A DNA stretch of 64,000 bases from Streptomyces violaceusniger (GTDB taxonomy: Bacteria > Actinomycetota > Actinomycetes > Streptomycetales > Streptomycetaceae). Where the stretch lies: the NCBI GenBank assembly GCA_005405945.1, contig BJHW01000001.1, positions 6,696,001 through 6,760,000 on the forward strand, read 5' to 3'. The notes beneath the pieces are model-generated. The model saw nothing but the letters and a program-made list of their open reading frames with translations. It did not search any database and had not been told where the DNA came from. Both the position numbers and the translations under genes were made by a program. Shown piece by piece: positions 28,684-37,264 of this stretch. How positions within the stretch are numbered: the first letter of the stretch is position 1; every line of letters begins with the position of its first letter.

Positions 28684-29595
28684 GTGGGCAACTTCTTGGA
28701 CGGCAAGGTGGTCGCCGTCACCGGGGCCGGACGCGGTATCGGACGAGCGGTGGCCCTCGCCTGCGCGGCCGAGGGGGCACAGGTCGTCGTCAACGACTAC
28801 GGAGTCTCGATCGAGGGCGGCGAACCGAGCAGCGAGGTCGCCGAGGCCGTGGTCAAGGAGATCGCGGCGGCGGGCGGCGAGGCGGTCGCGGTCGCCGACG
28901 ACGTCTCGACCATGGCCGGTGGCCAGCGGATCGTGGACACCGCGCTGGAGCGGTACGGACGGCTGGACGGGGTCGTCTGCGTCGCCGGGATCCTGCGCGA
29001 GCGGATGCTCTTCAACATGTCCGAGGAAGAGTGGGACCCGGTCGTCGCCACCCATCTCAAGGGCACCTTCACGGTCTTCCGGGCGGCGTCGGCGGTGATG
29101 CGCCGCCAGCGCTCCGGCACCCTGATCGGCTTCACCAGCGGCAACCACCAGGGCAGCGTCGCCCAGGCCAACTACGCCTCGGCCAAGGGCGGGATCATCT
29201 CCCTGGTGCGCAGCGCCGCGCTGGGGCTGCACAAGTACGGCGTCACGGCGAACTGTGTCGCCCCGGTCGCCCGCACCCGGATGTCCGCCAACGTACCGAT
29301 GGAGCTCAAGGAGATCGGCGAGCCGGGGGACGTGGCGGCGCTGGTCGTCTATCTGCTGAGCGAACGCGCCCGCGCGGAGCGGATCACCGGGCAGGTCTAT
29401 ACGATCGCGGGCCCCAAGATCGCGGTCTGGGCCCAGCCCCGCGAACTGCGCGCGGGATACGCCGAGGGCGCCTGGACCCCGGAGAAGATCGCCGACTTCC
29501 TCCCGGGCACGGTCGGCACCGACCCCATGCCGATGCTGGCCCAGCTGGAGGCCATGGCCCAGGCCGCCGCCGACGGCCGGCGCCCCAACGCCTGA
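28684..29595 (+). CDS. Short-chain dehydrogenase/reductase, MaoC-less hydroxyacyl dehydrogenase type
   Basis: 303 residues, GTG start after GGGAGGGG. It is an NAD(P)-dependent SDR with TGAGRGIGRAVAL (cofactor loop), CVAGI after the fourth strand, catalytic Ser in FTSGNHQG and the YASAKGG motif (Tyr-x-x-x-Lys), then NCVAPVARTRM. This is the long SDR type in which the N-terminal unit resembles 17-beta-HSD4/multifunctional enzymes. It probably oxidises a 3-hydroxyacyl-CoA or a ring hydroxyl in the pathway. It is followed 58 bp later by an acyl-CoA dehydrogenase and heads the run of genes up to 33580. Confidence 0.9.
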   Translation: MGNFLDGKVVAVTGAGRGIGRAVALACAAEGAQVVVNDYGVSIEGGEPSSEVAEAVVKEIAAAGGEAVAVADDVSTMAGGQRIVDTALERYGRLDGVVCVAGILRERMLFNMSEEEWDPVVATHLKGTFTVFRAASAVMRRQRSGTLIGFTSGNHQGSVAQANYASAKGGIISLVRSAALGLHKYGVTANCVAPVARTRMSANVPMELKEIGEPGDVAALVVYLLSERARAERITGQVYTIAGPKIAVWAQPRELRAGYAEGAWTPEKIADFLPGTVGTDPMPMLAQLEAMAQAAADGRRPNA

Positions 29596-29653
29596 CCCCG
29601 GCAAGGGCGGGGCGTGCCGGGAACACCCACCAGGGCCGACGAGGGGAGAGGCT

Positions 29654-31047
29654 GTGGACTTCGCTTTCGGGCCGGAGGACGAGCGGTTCCGCGCCGAGGC
29701 GCGCGACTGGCTGGCCGAGCACTTCACCGGCCCGTTCGCCGCCCTCAAGCAGCAGACCGGCGGCCACCCCGGTGAGGGGCACGGCGACATGGCCGTCCGC
29801 CGCGCCTGGGAGCGCGAACTCGGCACGGGCGGCTGGATCGGCCTGGGCTGGGACCGTACGGACGGGGCGTACGGCAACCGCGCCGCGACGCTGACCCAAC
29901 AGGTCGTCTGGGCCGAGGAGTACGCCCGCGCCGGGGCGCCCGGCCGGCTGGGCCACATCGGCGAGAACCTCCTCGGGCCCACCCTGCTCGCCCATGGCGA
30001 CTCCGCCCAGCGCACCCGCTTCCTGCCGCCCATCGCCCGAGGCGAGGAGGTGTGGTGCCAGGGCTACAGCGAACCCGACGCCGGTTCGGACCTCGCCGGG
30101 CTGCGGACCCGCGCCGTCCGCGACCCGGGCGAGGGCACCTATCGCATCACCGGGCAGAAGATCTGGACCTCCCTCGCCCATGAGGCCGACTGGTGCTTTG
30201 TGCTGGCGCGCACCGAGGAGGGCTCACAGCGCCATCATGGACTCTCCTTTCTGCTGGTGCCCATGGACCAGCCGGGACGGATCGAGGTGCGGCCGATCCG
30301 GCAGCTGACCGGGACCGCTGAGTTCAACGAGGTGTTCTTCGACGGGGCCGTGGCCCGCGCCGAACACCTCGTCGGCGGCGCGGGCCACGGCTGGCGCGTG
30401 GCCATGAGCCTGCTGGCGGTGGAGCGCGGGGTCTCCACCCTGGTCCAGCAGATCGGCTTCGCCCAGGAACTGAGCCGGGTGGTGCGGCTGGCGCTGGAGA
30501 CCGGCGCCGCGGAGGAGCCCGTCCTGCGCGACCGGCTGATACGGCAGTGGGCCGAGCTCAAGGCCATGCGCTGGAACGCCCTGCGCACCCTGGGCAGCGC
30601 ACAGAGCCCCGCCCCGAACTCCGCCCGGCCGGCCCGGGACCCCGCCCCGCGGAAGGCCGCCCCCCATGACCTCCCCCCGAGGAACGCGGACCCCCGGGCC
30701 ACCGGCTCACCCGACCCGGGCTCACCCGCCCCCGGCCCTCAGTACTCCGGCCCGCAGCACTCCGGCCCCAGTACTCCGGCCCGCAGGACCCCGGCGCGCC
30801 CAGCGTCGCCAAGCTGCTGTGGGGCGGCTGGCATCAGCGGCTCGGCGAGCTGGCCGTGCAGGTGAGAGGCGCCGCGGCCGCACTCGGCCCGGCGCGCTGG
30901 ACCGCCGGCCGGCCGTACGAACTCGACGCCTTCCAGCGTCTCTTCCTCTTCTCCCGCGCCGACACCATCTACGGCGGCTCGGACGAGATCCAGCGCACCA
31001 TCATCGCCGAGCGCGTACTTCACCTCCCCAAGGAATCACGCCGATGA
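29654..31047 (+). CDS. Acyl-CoA dehydrogenase (one frameshift)
   Basis: It starts at GTG 29654 (DFAFGPEDERFRAEARDW). The middle domain WCQGYSEPDAGSDLAGL and GQKIWTSLAHEADW are intact. The C-terminal domain is interrupted by a Pro/Gly/Ser/Gln-rich insertion (SGPQYSGPQHSGP repeats), then the frame breaks. One base added to the C run at 30766-30769 restores SVAKLLWGGWHQRLGEL, then YGGSDEIQRTIIAERVLHLP, the family-typical end, giving 464 residues versus about 390 usual. The extra length is the low-complexity insertion in the helical domain. Its stop overlaps the ATG of the aldehyde dehydrogenase (ATGA). Confidence 0.87.
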
Positions 31048-32509
31048 CGAAGACCTACGCGCACTGGATCGGCGGCTCGTGGCGGGCTCCCGGGAACGGG
31101 CACTACCCCGTCATCAACCCCGCCACCGAGGAAACCGTCGGCCATGCCCCCGAGGCCGACCCGGCCGATGTGGACGCCGCGGTCCGGGCCGCCCGGGGCG
31201 CGTACGACGGCTGGTCGCGCACCGCCCCGAAGGAGCGCGCCGCCGTACTCGACCGGGCCGCCGATCTGCTCGCCGAGCACGCCCCGGACCTGGTGCCCCT
31301 CGTCCAGGCGGAGACCGGGGCGACGCTGCGCGTCACCTCGTCCCTCCAGGTGCCCCCGGCGATCGACCGCTTCCGCCGCTATGCGCGCGGTGCCCTCGAA
31401 CCGGACACCGTGCCGCTGGCCCCGCTGCCCGTGGCCGCCACCCCGCTGGCGCCCGGCGGGCTGATCGGGGCGGCAGCGGTCCGCCGTCCCCTGGGTGTCG
31501 TCTGCTGCATCACCTCCTACAACTTCCCTCTCACGAATCTCGCGGGCAAGGTGGCCCCGGCCCTGGCCATGGGCAATACGGTCGTGGCCAAACCCGCGCC
31601 GCAAGATCCGCTGTGCTGTCTCGAACTCGGCCCCCTGCTGAAGGAGGCCGGGCTCCCGGACGGTGCCTTCAATGTCGTCACCGGCTCGCGCGCGGCCGCC
31701 GGCGAGGCGCTGGTCGCGCACCCCGGTGTCGACATGGTCAGCTTCACCGGATCCACCGCCGTGGGGAAGAAGATCGCCGAATCCGCGGGGCGGTCGATGA
31801 AACGCACCCTGATGGAACTCGGGGCAAGGGCGCGGCCATCGTCCTGGGGGACGCCGACGAGCGAGTGATCGCGTCGGCGGTCGGGGCGGTCGGTTCGACC
31901 TTCTCCTTTCACAGCGGGCAGATCTGCACGGCGCCGACCCGTGTGCTCGTCCATCGATCGCTGTACGAGAAGGTCATCGCCGCACTCACACACTACGCAG
32001 AGTCACTGAAGATCGGGGACCCTGTGGATAACTCCACGGTCGTCGGTCCGTTGATCTCCGCCGCGCAGCGCGATCGCGTCGAGGCGTATGTCTCCGGCGC
32101 CCGTGAGCAGGGCGCCCGGATCGTCGTGGGCGGCGAACGCCCCGCGCTCAAGCCCGGCTTCTACGTGGCCCCCACCCTCATCGCCGACGCCGACCCCGCG
32201 ATGACCGTCGCGCGCGAGGAGCTGTTCGGCCCGGTCGTCGTGGCCCTGCCCTTCGACGACGAAGAGGAGGCCGTGCGGATCGCCGACGCCACCCCCTACG
32301 GCCTCTACGACTACGTCTTCAGCGCCGACGCGGGCCGCGCCTGGGCCCTGGCCGCCCGTCTGCGCAGCGGAAACGTCGGCATCAACACCGCCCAGCGCCA
32401 CCCCGAGACACCGTTCGGCGGCTTCAAGGAAAGCGGAGTCGGCCGCGACGGCGGCTCGTTCGGCCTGCACGCGTACAGCGAACTCCAGTCGCTGGTCTGG
32501 GTCGCCTGA
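31044..32509 (+). CDS. Aldehyde dehydrogenase family protein (one frameshift)
   Basis: An NAD(P)-dependent aldehyde oxidase. The N-terminal IGGSWRAPGNGHYPVINPAT is typical; NFPLTNLAGKVAPALAMGNT leads to the cofactor Lys segment, FTGSTAVGKKI is the NAD loop, MELGGKGAAIV holds the general-base Glu, and the nucleophile is Cys in SGQICTAPTRV. The frame breaks within the Glu motif; one G added to the run at 31821-31824 restores it and a 488-residue protein. It starts at ATG 31044, overlapping the dehydrogenase stop. It probably oxidises an aldehyde produced by the alcohol dehydrogenase just downstream. Confidence 0.9.
32023..32031 (-). other. TTATCCACA 9-mer inside the aldehyde dehydrogenase gene
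   Basis: An exact DnaA-box-like 9-mer on the minus strand (TGTGGATAA on plus) within coding sequence. Listed because exact copies are rare here and the other two lie in intergenic DNA. Confidence 0.3.
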
Positions 32510-32530
32510 GGCATCGGAAGGGTGATGAGG

Positions 32531-33580
32531 ATGAGAGGCGTCATCTTCGACGGCACCGCGCCGCGCGTGGTCGAGGACTTGGCGGTGCGCGACCCCGGCC
32601 CCGGCGAGGTGCTGGTGCGCATCGCCGCCGCCGGGCTGTGCCACAGCGATCTGTCGGTCGTCGACGGCACCATCCCCTTCCCCCTCCCCGTGGTCCTCGG
32701 CCACGAGGGCGCGGGCGTGGTCGAGCAGGTCGGGCCGGGCGTCACCCATGTCGCGCCCGGTGATCACGTGGCGCTCTCCACCCTCGCCAACTGCGGGACC
32801 TGCGCCGACTGCGCCCGGGGCCGCCCCACCATGTGCCGCGCGGCGATCGGCCGGCCGACCCGGCCGTTCCGCCGCGGTGACGAGCGGCTGTACAACTTCG
32901 CCTCGAACTCCGCCTTCGCCGAGCGCACCCTCGTCACCGCCGTCCAGGTGGTGCCGATCCCCGAGGACATTCCGCTCGTCCCCGCCGCCCTCATCGGCTG
33001 TGCCGTCCTCACCGGCGTCGGCGCCGTGCTCAACCGCGCCAAGGTGGACCGCGGTGAGTCGGTCGTCGTCATCGGCAGCGGGGGCATCGGCCTCAATGTG
33101 CTGCAGGGGGCCCGGATCGCCGGGGCGTCGCCCGTCGTCGCCGTGGACTCCAACCCCGCCAAGGAGCCGATGGCCCGGCGGTTCGGCGCGACCCACTTCG
33201 TCCCCTCCGCCGACGCCGTACGGGAGATCCTGCCGACCGGCGCGGACCACGCCTTCGAATGCGTCGGCTCCACCCGGCTCATCCGCCAGGCCGTCGATCT
33301 GCTCGACCGGCACGGCCAGGCGGTGCTGCTCGGGGTGCCGCCCGCCGACGCCGAGGCGGCCTTCCGCGTCTCCTCCATGTATCTGGACAAGTCCATCCTG
33401 GGCTGCCGCTACGGCTCCTCACGGCCACAGGCCGACATCGCGCTGTACGCCGACCTCTACCGGCAGGGGCGGCTGCTGCTGGACGAACTCGTGAGCAGGA
33501 CCTACCCGTTGGAGGACTTCGCCAAGGCCGCCGACGACGCCCACCATGGCCGGGTGGCGCGCGCCGTGCTCACCTTCTGA
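32531..33580 (+). CDS. Zinc-dependent alcohol dehydrogenase
   Basis: 349 residues, medium-chain dehydrogenase fold. Catalytic zinc ligands are Cys in GLCHSDLS and His/Glu in GHEGAGVVEQVG. The structural zinc loop is CGTCADCARGRPTMC, and the Rossmann motif is IGSGGIGLNVLQGA. It belongs to the class III/NDMA-dependent-like branch, oxidising a primary alcohol with NAD. It is the last gene of the run that starts at 28684. The ATG at 32531 has GGAAGGG at 8 bp; the ATG at 32525 and a GTG at 32522 are less well placed. Confidence 0.9.
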   Translation: MRGVIFDGTAPRVVEDLAVRDPGPGEVLVRIAAAGLCHSDLSVVDGTIPFPLPVVLGHEGAGVVEQVGPGVTHVAPGDHVALSTLANCGTCADCARGRPTMCRAAIGRPTRPFRRGDERLYNFASNSAFAERTLVTAVQVVPIPEDIPLVPAALIGCAVLTGVGAVLNRAKVDRGESVVVIGSGGIGLNVLQGARIAGASPVVAVDSNPAKEPMARRFGATHFVPSADAVREILPTGADHAFECVGSTRLIRQAVDLLDRHGQAVLLGVPPADAEAAFRVSSMYLDKSILGCRYGSSRPQADIALYADLYRQGRLLLDELVSRTYPLEDFAKAADDAHHGRVARAVLTF

Positions 33581-33672
33581 ACGGGCGTCCGGTTCGTCTG
33601 GCGACGAGGGCTGTTCACCCTGCCTTCCCGTCGCCGTTGCCCCGCTCGTGGGCCTCGCCGGTTACGTTGCCC

Positions 33673-33689
33673 TGGTGGAACGTTCCCGC
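33673..33689. promoter_or_regulatory. LacI-type operator 1 (TGGTGGAACGTTCCCGC)
   Basis: Centred on the palindrome GGAACGTTCC (33677-33686), with the central CG typical of LacI-family operators. The exact reverse complement of all 17 bp recurs at 36360-36376. It lies 103 bp before the proposed HAD gene start and overlaps a possible upstream GTG start. Confidence 0.75.
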
Positions 33690-33694
33690 CTGGA

Positions 33695-33790
33695 TGGCGC
33701 AGCCGAGACGGCAGCCGATGCGACAGCCGAGACAGCAGCCGAGACAGCAGCCGATGCGACAGCCGTTATGGCAGTCGGTACGGCAGCCGA
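33695..33790. repeat. 15-bp-unit repeats before the HAD gene
   Basis: Repeated GCAGCCGANRCRRCA units of 15 bp that would encode AAETA/AADATA if translated. They lie between the LacI-type operator and the conserved start MDTPPTVVFD, so I take them as leader, not protein. Confidence 0.5.
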
Positions 33791-33791
33791 T

Positions 33792-34454
33792 ATGGACACC
33801 CCTCCCACCGTGGTCTTCGACCTCGGCGAGGTGCTGACGCGGCCGCGCGGTCTGTCCGGTCTGGAGGAGCGGCTGGCCGCGCTGCTCGGCGTCGAGGAAG
33901 CGGCGTTCGCCCAGGCGTACTGGGCGCATCGCGACGCCTACGACCTCGGCAGCTCCGACACCGCCTACTGGTCGGCCGTGGCCGGCGCGCTCGGCGCCCC
34001 GCTGCGCCCCGGCACGGTCGACGCGCTCGTGAGCGCCGAAGTCGAGATCTGGACACGGCTCGACGAGCCCTCCCGCGCCCTGGTGGAGGACCTGAAGCGG
34101 CAGGGCACCCGTCTCGCGCTGCTGTCGAACGCCCCCCATGCGCTGGCCCGGACCGCTGAGCGCAGCGACTGGTCCGCGCACTTCGACCGGCTGATGCTCT
34201 CGGCGGACCACGGCCTCGCCAAGCCCGACCCCGCCGTCTACCAGCGGATGAGCGAGCTTCTCGGCACACCGCCGGAGCGTGTCCTCTTCTTCGATGACCG
34301 CCGTAAGAACGTCGACGCGGCCAGCGAGCACGGCTGGGACGCCCATCTGTGGACCGGGGCCACGGCCGCCCGCGCCGTCCTCGCCGACCGCGGCCTGCTG
34401 CCCCACGGGCCGACCCCGGACGGCTCCATGAGCTGTGGTACTGGTAGCCGGTGA
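33792..34454 (+). CDS. HAD superfamily hydrolase, haloacid dehalogenase/phosphatase type
   Basis: 220 residues from ATG 33792. Motif I VFDLGEVLTRP carries the nucleophile Asp; motif II is LLSNAP, and the motif III Lys lies in GLAKPDPAVYQRM with motif IV FFDDRRKNVDAA. The second Asp of the DxD motif is replaced (DLG), as in HAD-IA members of the FMN phosphatase and dehalogenase branch. It probably removes phosphate from a small phospho-compound. GTG 33675 is an alternative start but lies within the operator. It overlaps the LacI gene by 4 bp (GTGA), so they form one operon. Confidence 0.87.
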   Translation: MDTPPTVVFDLGEVLTRPRGLSGLEERLAALLGVEEAAFAQAYWAHRDAYDLGSSDTAYWSAVAGALGAPLRPGTVDALVSAEVEIWTRLDEPSRALVEDLKRQGTRLALLSNAPHALARTAERSDWSAHFDRLMLSADHGLAKPDPAVYQRMSELLGTPPERVLFFDDRRKNVDAASEHGWDAHLWTGATAARAVLADRGLLPHGPTPDGSMSCGTGSR

Positions 34455-35488
34455 CGGAGGAAAAGGCCAATAGGGCGCCCACGATCATCGACATAGCGCG
34501 GGAAGCGGGGGTGTCGAAGTCCGCGGTCTCCCGGGCCCTGCTGGGACAGGGACGCATCAGCGAGGAGGCCCGCTCGCGCATCCTCGACGCCGCCCAGCGG
34601 CTCGGCTACGTCAAGAACGCCATGGCGCAGGGGCTGGTCGCGCAGCGAACGCACACCCTGGGGGTGCTCGTCCGCGACGCCGTCCGCCCCTTCTACGGGC
34701 AACTCCACGCGGCGCTCCAGGGACGCGCCATCGAAGGCGGCTATAGGGTCGTCACCGCCACCGGCGTACGGGACTTCGCCCTCGCCGAGGAGCGCCGCGC
34801 CCTGCAGACGCTCCTCTCCCTGAGGGTCGAGGGTCTGGTGGTGTGCAGCGGTCTGCTTCCCGCCCGGGACATCACCCCCTTCGTCGAACGGGTGCCGACG
34901 GTCGTCGCCGGGCGGCCGGAGCCGCATCCGGCGATCAACAGCGTCTACTGCGACGAGGAGGACGGCGCGGAGCAGCTCGTGGACCACCTGGTGTCCCTCG
35001 GGCACCGCCGGGTGGCCGTGCTGCTGGTGCCGGAGGCGCTGTCCTTCACGCAGTACGCCCGTACCGCCGCGATGGTGAACGGCCTGCGGGAACGCGGTGT
35101 CGACACGGTCGTCACCGAACTGGCCGACGGCCGGGAAGCCCCCGCCGACGCGGTGCCCGCACTGCTCGCGGACCGTGAGATCACAGCGATCATGTGCCCC
35201 CAGGACGACGCCATGGTCAGTGTCCTGGAACGGCTCCGTCGAGCCGGAGTGCGGGTGCCCGACGACATGTCGGTCACCGGCTTCGACGGCATCGGGCCGC
35301 TCACCACCCCGCTCCTCGGACTGACCACGCTGCGCCAGCCGTTGGACGAGGTCGGCCGACGCGCCATCGACCTGCTGCTGGAGCTGCGCGAGGACCGCTC
35401 CATGCCCACCCGCCACATCCCCCTGCGCGGGGCGCTGGTGGCCGGAACCACCACCGCCCCACCGCCACCCCATCCCGCGCGGCGCTGA
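34451..35488 (+). CDS. LacI family transcriptional regulator
   Basis: 345 residues, GTG start overlapping the HAD stop. The HTH reads IIDIAREAGVSKSAVSRALL, with the hinge RRLGYVKNAMAQGL-like segment, followed by a periplasmic-binding-type effector domain. Its likely operators are the two identical 17-bp sites at 33673 and 36360, which flank its own operon and the ABC operon. It would repress both until the imported compound or a derivative binds. The effector is unknown. Confidence 0.93.
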   Translation: MTEEKANRAPTIIDIAREAGVSKSAVSRALLGQGRISEEARSRILDAAQRLGYVKNAMAQGLVAQRTHTLGVLVRDAVRPFYGQLHAALQGRAIEGGYRVVTATGVRDFALAEERRALQTLLSLRVEGLVVCSGLLPARDITPFVERVPTVVAGRPEPHPAINSVYCDEEDGAEQLVDHLVSLGHRRVAVLLVPEALSFTQYARTAAMVNGLRERGVDTVVTELADGREAPADAVPALLADREITAIMCPQDDAMVSVLERLRRAGVRVPDDMSVTGFDGIGPLTTPLLGLTTLRQPLDEVGRRAIDLLLELREDRSMPTRHIPLRGALVAGTTTAPPPPHPARR

Positions 35489-35537
35489 ATCCGGGGCCCG
35501 CCCGCCGGAACCGCGCCGCTGACGTACCGGAGAAACC

Positions 35538-36197
35538 ATGTCCGCGCCCTCGGCCGCCTCGTCCTTCCGCTACGGCGTCTTCCTCCGCCCCGACCCCGGT
35601 ACCTGCGCCCTGCTGACCGATCTCCATCTGCTGCTCAGGCAGCAGTACGGGCTGGTCTCCTGCGCGGCCTACCCGCCCCACGCCACCCTGGTGGGCAATA
35701 TGCCCACCGACGCGCCGGAGGACGAGCTGGCCGATCGGATCGGTACGGCGCTGGCGGGCACCGTCTCCTTCACCGCGTACAACGTGGGCATCGAGAAGGG
35801 CGGAGGAGGCATCGGGTTCAATCTGCACGACCTGCCCGATGGCTCCCCGAACCCCGGGATCACCGCCCTGCTCGACACGGTGCGCCGGGCGGTGGCGCCC
35901 GTGGCCAAGCCGATGGACCACTACCGCGCCAACCCGCTGGACCCCGGCCGCTTCCGCGCGCATCTGTCCATCGCCTCCCATGAGCTGCTGCTGCGGCCCG
36001 AACTCCGGCCGGAAATCCTCGATTTCGTCGAGGGCCTGGGATGGGAGCCGCCGCGGAGCTTCACGGCCGACACGGTCTCGCTGTTCCGCTTCCGGAGCCC
36101 GGACTGGCATGCGCGGTGGTGGCTCCATATGACCTGGGACCACGTCCGCAGCTGGCGCCTGGAGCCGGGCGCGGCGGTGACCCTCGATGCCGCGTGA
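35538..36197 (+). CDS. 2H phosphoesterase superfamily protein, copy 1
   Basis: 219 residues. Two His-x-Thr/Ser motifs define the 2H superfamily: H48-A-T50 in YPPHATLVG and H142-L-S144 in FRAHLSIASHE. These enzymes hydrolyse cyclic phosphodiesters (2',3'-cyclic nucleotides, ADP-ribose 1'',2''-cyclic phosphate, U6 RNA ends) or ligate RNA. It has the YGVFLRPDP start and the C-terminal SLFRFxSxDW followed by HVRSWRL, both shared with a second copy at 39595-40230. It follows the LacI gene by 49 bp (ATG 35538 after CCGGAGAAACC) and probably belongs to its operon. The substrate is unknown. Confidence 0.82.
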   Translation: MSAPSAASSFRYGVFLRPDPGTCALLTDLHLLLRQQYGLVSCAAYPPHATLVGNMPTDAPEDELADRIGTALAGTVSFTAYNVGIEKGGGGIGFNLHDLPDGSPNPGITALLDTVRRAVAPVAKPMDHYRANPLDPGRFRAHLSIASHELLLRPELRPEILDFVEGLGWEPPRSFTADTVSLFRFRSPDWHARWWLHMTWDHVRSWRLEPGAAVTLDAA

Positions 36198-36229
36198 CGC
36201 CCCGGCGGCCTCCGCGCGCCGGGGGCGTC
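36196..36229 (+). terminator. Hairpin terminator after the first 2H gene
   Basis: GACGCCCCGGCG (36196-36207) pairs with CGCCGGGGGCGTC (36217-36229) with one bulged G and a 9-nt loop. It overlaps the last bases of the stop codon and separates the HAD-lacI-2H operon from the ABC operon. Confidence 0.65.
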
Positions 36230-36355
36230 GCGTCCCCGAGGCGTCGCTCCGGCGGCAGGGCCGCGCCCGGGGCCGCGTGTCGTCACTGAGGACGTTCGTC
36301 GGGCCGTAACCTTTCGGCCGCTCCCAGGACGTCGGTGCCGCATAGCTTTTCAGCC

Positions 36356-37264
36356 ATGTGCGGGAACGTTCCACCACTGAAGCGCGCGGGCCCTCGTCGC
36401 CCCCGGCTCGGCCCCTGGCTGACCGTGCCGACCCTGCTGTTGATCGCTGTCTTCCTCTACTGGCCCCTGGGGCGCGGGATTTGGCTGAGCACCCGGGGGA
36501 CCGACCTGCTCGGCAATCCGACCCGCTCGGTCGGGTTCGCCAACTACACCCAGCTGTTGACCGACCCGGCGAGCCGCCGCGTGCTGCTCACCACGCTCAC
36601 CCTCACGGTCGCCAGCGTGGCCATGGCCACGGCGGGAGCGCTGGCGGCCGTGCTGCCGCTGCGCCGCCGCATCGCCGGACGCCGCCTCTTCCAGCTCGTC
36701 TTCTCCCTTCCCTTCGCCTACTCCGCCGCCTCGGCCTCGGCCTGTTTCGCCGGGCTGTTCGCCCCGTCGGTCGGCACGCTCAACCACGTCCTGGCGAAGC
36801 TGGGGTACGAGGGTCCGCCGTGGCTGCAGTCCCCGGGGTGGGCGATGCTGTGCGTGGCCCTGGCGACCGCCTGGTACGAGTTCGGATTCGCCGTCCTCGT
36901 GCTGACGGCCGCTGTCCGGAATCTGCCCTCGGAGGTCCTGGAGGCCGCGGAGCTGGACGGGGCGAGCGGTCCGCGGCTGGTGCGCAGCGTGATCCTGCCG
37001 TTGATCTCGCCCAGCCTGTTCTTCCTCGCCGTCACCCAGACGATCAGCGGACTGCAGATCTTCACGCAGGTCCAGGTGCTCACCCGGGGCGGCCCCTCCG
37101 ACGCGACGACCACCCTGGTCGTGGAGTTGTATCGGCGGGCCTTCGGCGGCGGGGTGCCCGACTACGGCCGGGCCTCGGCCATCGCGGTCGTACTGCTGGC
37201 GCTCGTCCTGCTCGTCACCGCCGTGCAGTTCCTCGTCCTCAACCGCCGGGTGACCACCTCATGA
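36356..37264 (+). CDS. ABC transporter permease, UgpA/MalF type
   Basis: 302 residues with six transmembrane helices and the permease EAA loop EAAELDGASGPRLVRSVILP (about 196-215), which contacts the ATPase. Family neighbours import sugars or glycerol phosphate. ATG 36356 overlaps the second LacI operator and has no ribosome site, so the mRNA may be leaderless or the start may lie at GTG 36335. Its stop overlaps the ATG of the second permease (ATGA). There is no ATPase gene in the operon; in Streptomyces the shared ATPase MsiK often serves such importers. Confidence 0.9.
   Translation: MCGNVPPLKRAGPRRPRLGPWLTVPTLLLIAVFLYWPLGRGIWLSTRGTDLLGNPTRSVGFANYTQLLTDPASRRVLLTTLTLTVASVAMATAGALAAVLPLRRRIAGRRLFQLVFSLPFAYSAASASACFAGLFAPSVGTLNHVLAKLGYEGPPWLQSPGWAMLCVALATAWYEFGFAVLVLTAAVRNLPSEVLEAAELDGASGPRLVRSVILPLISPSLFFLAVTQTISGLQIFTQVQVLTRGGPSDATTTLVVELYRRAFGGGVPDYGRASAIAVVLLALVLLVTAVQFLVLNRRVTTS
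36360..36376. promoter_or_regulatory. LacI-type operator 2 (GCGGGAACGTTCCACCA)
   Basis: The exact reverse complement of operator 1 at 33673-33689; palindromic core GGAACGTTCC (36363-36372). It overlaps codons 2-7 of the permease gene, a position that could block transcription directly. Confidence 0.75.

Noticed and set aside
33675-33791. The N-terminal AET repeat stretch as part of the HAD protein
   Set aside because: It lies within and after the LacI operator and is a 15-bp expansion; the HAD fold begins at MDTPPTVVFD.
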